DNA from: Latrodectus hesperus
Taxonomy: Eukaryota; Arthropoda; Arachnida; Araneae; Theridiidae
NCBI GenBank assembly: GCA_037975125.1
Contig: CM075852.1
Location: forward strand, 18,025,099 to 18,089,098
DNA length: 64,000 nt
Reading direction: 5' to 3'
Part shown: piece by piece, positions 62,201 to 64,000 of the stretch
Position numbering within the stretch: position 1 is the stretch's first letter
Layout of the letters: every line of letters starts with the position of its first letter
Position numbers and translations under genes: made by a program
The notes under the pieces: model-generated
Databases searched by the model: none
Told to the model about the DNA's origin: nothing
What the model saw: only the letters and a program-made list of their open reading frames with translations

Positions 62201-64000
62201 TTTCAAAAAAAATGTGTGGTCTTTGCAGCATTTGAAAAAAGCTTTTCAACCAAAGAGTGTGGACTTGCAGCATTTCAAAAAAAAAATGTGTGGACTTGCA
62301 GCATTTCAAAAAAAATGTGTGGACTTGCAGCATTTCAAAAAAAAATGTGTGGACTTTGCAGCATTTGAAAAAAGCTTTTCATCCAAAGAGTGTGGACTTG
62401 CAGCTTTTCAACGAAAAAGTGTGGACTTGCAGCTTTTCAACCAAAAAGTGTGGACTTGCAGCTTTTCAACCAAAAAGTGTGGACTTGCAGCTTTTCAAAG
62501 AAAAAGGCAGCTTTTCAATAAAGTGTGGGCTTGAAGCATTTCAAAAAAAAATGTTTGGAATTGCAGCATTTCAAAAAAAAATGTGTGGACTTGTAGCATT
62601 TCAAAAAAATAAAATGTTGTGGACTTGGAGCTTTTCAAAAATAGTGTGGACTGGCAGCTTTTCAAAAATAGTGGACTGGCTGCTTTTCAAAAAGAGTGGA
62701 CTGGCAGCTTTTCAACCAAAAAGTGTGGACTTGCAGCTTTTCAACCAAAAAGTGTGGAGTTGCAGCTTTTCAACCAAAAAGTGTGGACTTGCAGCTTTTC
62801 AAGGAAGAGTGTGGACTTGCAGTTTTTCAAAGAAAAAAAATGTGTAGATTTGCAGCATTTCAAAAAAAAAATGTGTGGTCTTTGCAGCATTTGAAAAAAG
62901 CTTTTCAACCAAAGAGTGTGGACTTGCAGCTTTTCAACCAAGGAGTGTGGACTTGCAGCTTTTCAACCAAAGAGTGTGGACTTGCAGCTTTTCAACCAAA
63001 CAGTGTGGACTTGTAGCTTTTCAAAGAAAAAAGCTTTTCAATATAGTGTGGGCTTGCAGCATTTGAAAAAAAAATGTCTGGACTTGCAGCATTTGAAAAA
63101 TAAATGTGTGGACTTGCAGCATTTCAAAAATAAATGTGTGGACTTGCAGCATTTCAAAAAAAAAATGTGTGGACTTGCAGCATTTCAAAAAAAAATGTGT
63201 GGACTTCCAGCAATTCAAAAAAAAAAATCTGTGGACTTGCAGCATTTCAAAAAAAAAATGTGTGGACTTGAAGCATTTGAAAAAAAAATGTCTTGACTTG
63301 CAGCATTTGAAAAAAAACTGTGGACTTGCAGCTTTTCAAAGAAAAAGGCAGCTTCTCAATAAAGTGTGGGCATGCAGCATTTCAAAAAAAAATGTGTTGA
63401 CTTGCAGCATTTCAAAAAAAAATGTGTTGACTTCCAGCTTTTCAAAAAAAAAATGTGTTGACCTGCAGCATTTCAAAAAAAATGTGTGGTCTTGCAGCTT
63501 TTCAACCAAAGAGTGTGAACTTGCAGCTTTTCAACCAAAAAGTGTGGACTTGGAGCTTTTCAACCAAAAAGTGTGGACTTGGAGCTTTTCAACCAAAAAG
63601 TGTGGACTTGGAGCTTTTCAACAAAAAGTGTGGACTTGGAGCTTTTCAACAAAAAGTGTGGACTTGGAGCTTTTCAACAAAAAGTGTGGACTTGGAGCTT
63701 TTCAACAAAAAGTGTGGACTTGGAGCTTTTCAACAAAAAAGTGTGGACTTGCAGCTTTTCAACCAAAAAGTGTGGACTGGCAGCTTTTCAACCAAAAAGT
63801 GTGGACTGGCAGCTTTTCAACCAAAAAGTGTGGACTTGCAGCATTTCATCAAAAAAGTGTGGATTTGCAGCTTTTCAACCAAAAAGTGTGGACTTGCAGC
63901 TTTTCAAGGAAGAGTGTGGACTTGCAGCTTTTCAAAGAAAAAAAATGTGTAGATTTGCAGCATTTCAAAAAAAAATGTGTGGTCTTTGCAGCATTTGAAA

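Larger units (their letters stand above)
41632..64000. repeat. Giant 28-33 bp minisatellite array (runs off window)
   Basis: At least 22.4 kb consist only of tandem monomers around the core GTGTGGACTTGCAGC, then TTTTCAA or ATTTCAA, then an A-run. Main types are GGACTGGCAGC with CAACCAAAAA (29 bp), GGACTTGGAGC with CAACAAAAA (28 bp), GGACTTGGAGC with CAACGAAAAA (29 bp), GGACTTGCAGC with CAAGGAAGA, and variable GCATTTCAA(A)n or GCATTTGAA(A)n monomers with TGTGTGGA, TGTGTTGA, TGTGTCGA or TCTGGA. The lead-in is GTTGTGAGAAGCTCTAAAAG. Monomers lack stops in all three plus frames, so overlapping frames of up to 579 codons appear. I regard these as by-products of the repeat. No non-repeat DNA interrupts it. 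Confidence 0.97.

Noticed and set aside
42035..62941. Minus-strand frames such as FFKCCKSTHFF repeats
   Set aside because: Complement of the A-run monomers; same periodic origin, with no independent evidence.
41635..63998. Dozens of long open frames (up to 579 codons) as protein-coding genes
   Set aside because: They lie in overlapping frames over the same tandem DNA, have a 29-residue period imposed by 29-bp monomers, start at arbitrary ATGs created by A-run/TGTG junctions, and lack splice or family signals. They are best explained as repeat translation.
41632..64000. CRISPR array
   Set aside because: Repeats are directly adjacent and variable with no unique spacers, and the DNA is eukaryotic.

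Overview
The window is nuclear DNA from an animal, not a prokaryote. It is very AT-rich, has GT-AG introns with small exons, (AT)n microsatellites, tRNA-derived SINEs, and decayed cut-and-paste transposons of the MULE, PIF/Harbinger, hAT and pogo groups. The transposon mix fits an arthropod, perhaps an arachnid, but the species cannot be fixed from the sequence.

Positions 1 to 35.2 kb hold one split gene on the plus strand that I assembled from splice sites. Six coding exons (1236-1358, 19107-19190, 25188-25250, 28558-28611, 34747-35010, 35115-35191) join at phase-1 GT-AG introns into one open frame of 220 codons plus TAA. The predicted protein is small and basic: an Arg/Lys/Glu-rich helical N-terminus, nuclear-localisation-like KRKR and KKR clusters, two 25-residue Ser/Pro/Thr repeats and an AT-hook (PRRGRPKKK). 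It looks like a nuclear DNA-binding protein. I recognise no named orthologue.

The introns are filled with mobile elements. Intron 1 (17.7 kb) holds SINEs, a hAT transposase relic, two hairpins, a 265-bp tandem array, a promoter-like block with CCAAT, two CREs and a TATA box, a MULE with 106-bp inverted repeats and a broken transposase, a SINE with a 13-bp target duplication, and a pogo-like transposase relic. Intron 2 holds a gutted Harbinger element with transposase and MADF remnants. Intron 3 holds a 774-bp hAT deletion derivative. Intron 4 holds a diverged tandem duplication near 31 kb.

From 34 to 41.6 kb the 3' part of the gene has been tandemly triplicated. The flanks of exons 5 and 6 recur at 36.3-36.7, 39.7-40.8 and 40.9-41.6 kb, but the second and third units have lost the exons.

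From 41,632 to the window end (at least 22.4 kb) lies an uninterrupted minisatellite of 28-33 bp monomers built around GTGTGGACTTGCAGC...TTTTCAA...A(n). It starts at the first base after a conserved splice acceptor, exactly where exon 5 would begin in the third duplicated unit. The array has several monomer types, perfectly homogenised blocks and multi-kilobase higher-order repeats. Long open frames fill it in several frames at once because the monomers lack stops and are mostly 29 bp. I treat these as a property of the repeat, not as genes.
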